NCBI GenBank assembly: GCA_011049745.1
Contig: DRHE01000415.1
Span: 1 to 5,797, forward strand
Reading direction: 5' to 3'
Length of the DNA: 5,797 nt
Source of the DNA: Spirochaetales bacterium
Lineage (GTDB): Bacteria > Spirochaetota > Spirochaetia > SZUA-6 > DRHE01
Positions 5,244 to 5,797 of the stretch are shown in pieces. The stretch's first letter is position 1. Each line of letters opens with the position of its first letter. Below the pieces are notes generated by a model. It was not told where the DNA came from. It searched no databases and worked only from the letters and a program-made list of their open reading frames with translations. The position numbers and the translations under genes are program-made.

Positions 5244-5797
5244 ATGAAAAAGAGATGTATTTTCTTAGTGATGGTCTTGATCCTGGTTTTTTCTTTTTCC
5301 CTTTTTGCCGGCGGACAGAAGGAACCAGTACCCGTGGAAGAGGAAAAGGCCCCGGCAGAGATGAAGCCCTATGCCGGCAAGGTGCTGCGCCTGGCCAGTA
5401 TGGCTGACCAGTATGCCGGTTATTTAAAGGAATTGGGCAAGAAATGGGAAGAGGTGAGCGGTGCCAAAGTTGAGGTGGACATTCTGGGATATGTAGAGCT
5501 CTATCAGAAACTGACCCAGGATTATGCCACCCATACCAGGCAGTATGCCCTGGCAACAGTGGATATTGTCTGGAGCGGCGAGTTTGCCGTAAAAGGCTGG
5601 ACTGTAGATCTGAATCCTCTTATTAAAAGGGATGAAAAGGAAATAAACACCGCCGACATTATTCCGGTTATGTGGACCATGGGTGAGTGGGGTGATAAAA
5701 AAGCCGCTTTTCCTCTCTCCGGATACGCCAACAACCTTATCTACCGGAAAGACCTCTTTGAAGATCCGGAGGAAAAGAAGGCCTTTAAGGCCAGGTA
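5244..5797 (+). CDS. Sugar ABC transporter substrate-binding protein, family 1 (MalE/UgpB type), N-terminal part
   Basis: The first 184 residues of an exported solute-binding protein are present; the rest (usually 400-450 residues in total) is past the window. The leader has a basic start M-K-K-R, a hydrophobic core (about 6-21) and then F-A-G-G-Q-K-E (21-27), with likely cleavage after A22. Cysteine occurs only at residue 5, before the core, so there is no lipobox and lipid anchoring is not supported. The mature part opens with an acidic, proline-rich linker and then V-L-R-L-A-S, followed by a lobe-I pattern (W-E-E-V-S-G-A-K-V-E-V, D-I-V-W-S-G-E-F, F-P-L-S-G-Y-A-N-N-L-I-Y-R-K-D-L-F) typical of family 1 carbohydrate binders. 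The ATG at 5244 has AGGAG (5233-5237) with a 6-base spacer. Permease genes probably follow downstream. Its place at the end of the kinase-aldolase-dehydrogenase run suggests it imports that pathway's substrate. Confidence 0.93.
   Translation, partial: MKKRCIFLVMVLILVFSFSLFAGGQKEPVPVEEEKAPAEMKPYAGKVLRLASMADQYAGYLKELGKKWEEVSGAKVEVDILGYVELYQKLTQDYATHTRQYALATVDIVWSGEFAVKGWTVDLNPLIKRDEKEINTADIIPVMWTMGEWGDKKAAFPLSGYANNLIYRKDLFEDPEEKKAFKAR

Overview
The window looks like a catabolic locus from a free-living spirochaete. The best clue to the lineage is the substrate-binding protein at the right edge. It has a hydrophobic leader followed by A-G-G-Q-K-E with no lipobox cysteine, a form common among spirochaete ABC binding proteins. 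Gene order and translation style also fit a Gram-negative-type bacterium with strong Shine-Dalgarno sites. The species cannot be named from this sequence.

Layout: positions 1-539 carry the 5' part of a housekeeping translational GTPase (typA/bipA) on the minus strand. Positions 540-1117 are a long intergenic region. Its left half (about 600-890) is rich in small inverted repeats and has no convincing gene. Its right half is AT-rich and holds the control region of the next operon: candidate promoters, a palindrome, and a hairpin beside a ribosome binding site. From 1118 to the end, all genes are on the plus strand and closely spaced: a GntR/UTRA regulator, an FGGY sugar kinase, a class I (DeoC/FbaB/LsrF-like) aldolase, a zinc-dependent medium-chain dehydrogenase, and the start of a family 1 sugar ABC binding protein that runs off the window.

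How the genes fit together: the binding protein would deliver a carbohydrate. The dehydrogenase would oxidise a polyol or sugar (probably to a keto-sugar), the kinase would phosphorylate the ketose, and the Schiff-base aldolase would split the phosphorylated product into two small fragments for central metabolism. The UTRA regulator would sense a phosphorylated sugar or a related intermediate. This order is an inference from families; the substrate is not identifiable from sequence alone.

The most striking details are that the kinase has no ATG, GTG or TTG start ahead of its essential N-terminal phosphate loop (it appears to start at a rare codon, or to carry a damaged start), that a 9-bp tandem repeat lies in frame inside the dehydrogenase, and that the kinase-aldolase-dehydrogenase set does not match a standard textbook sugar pathway.
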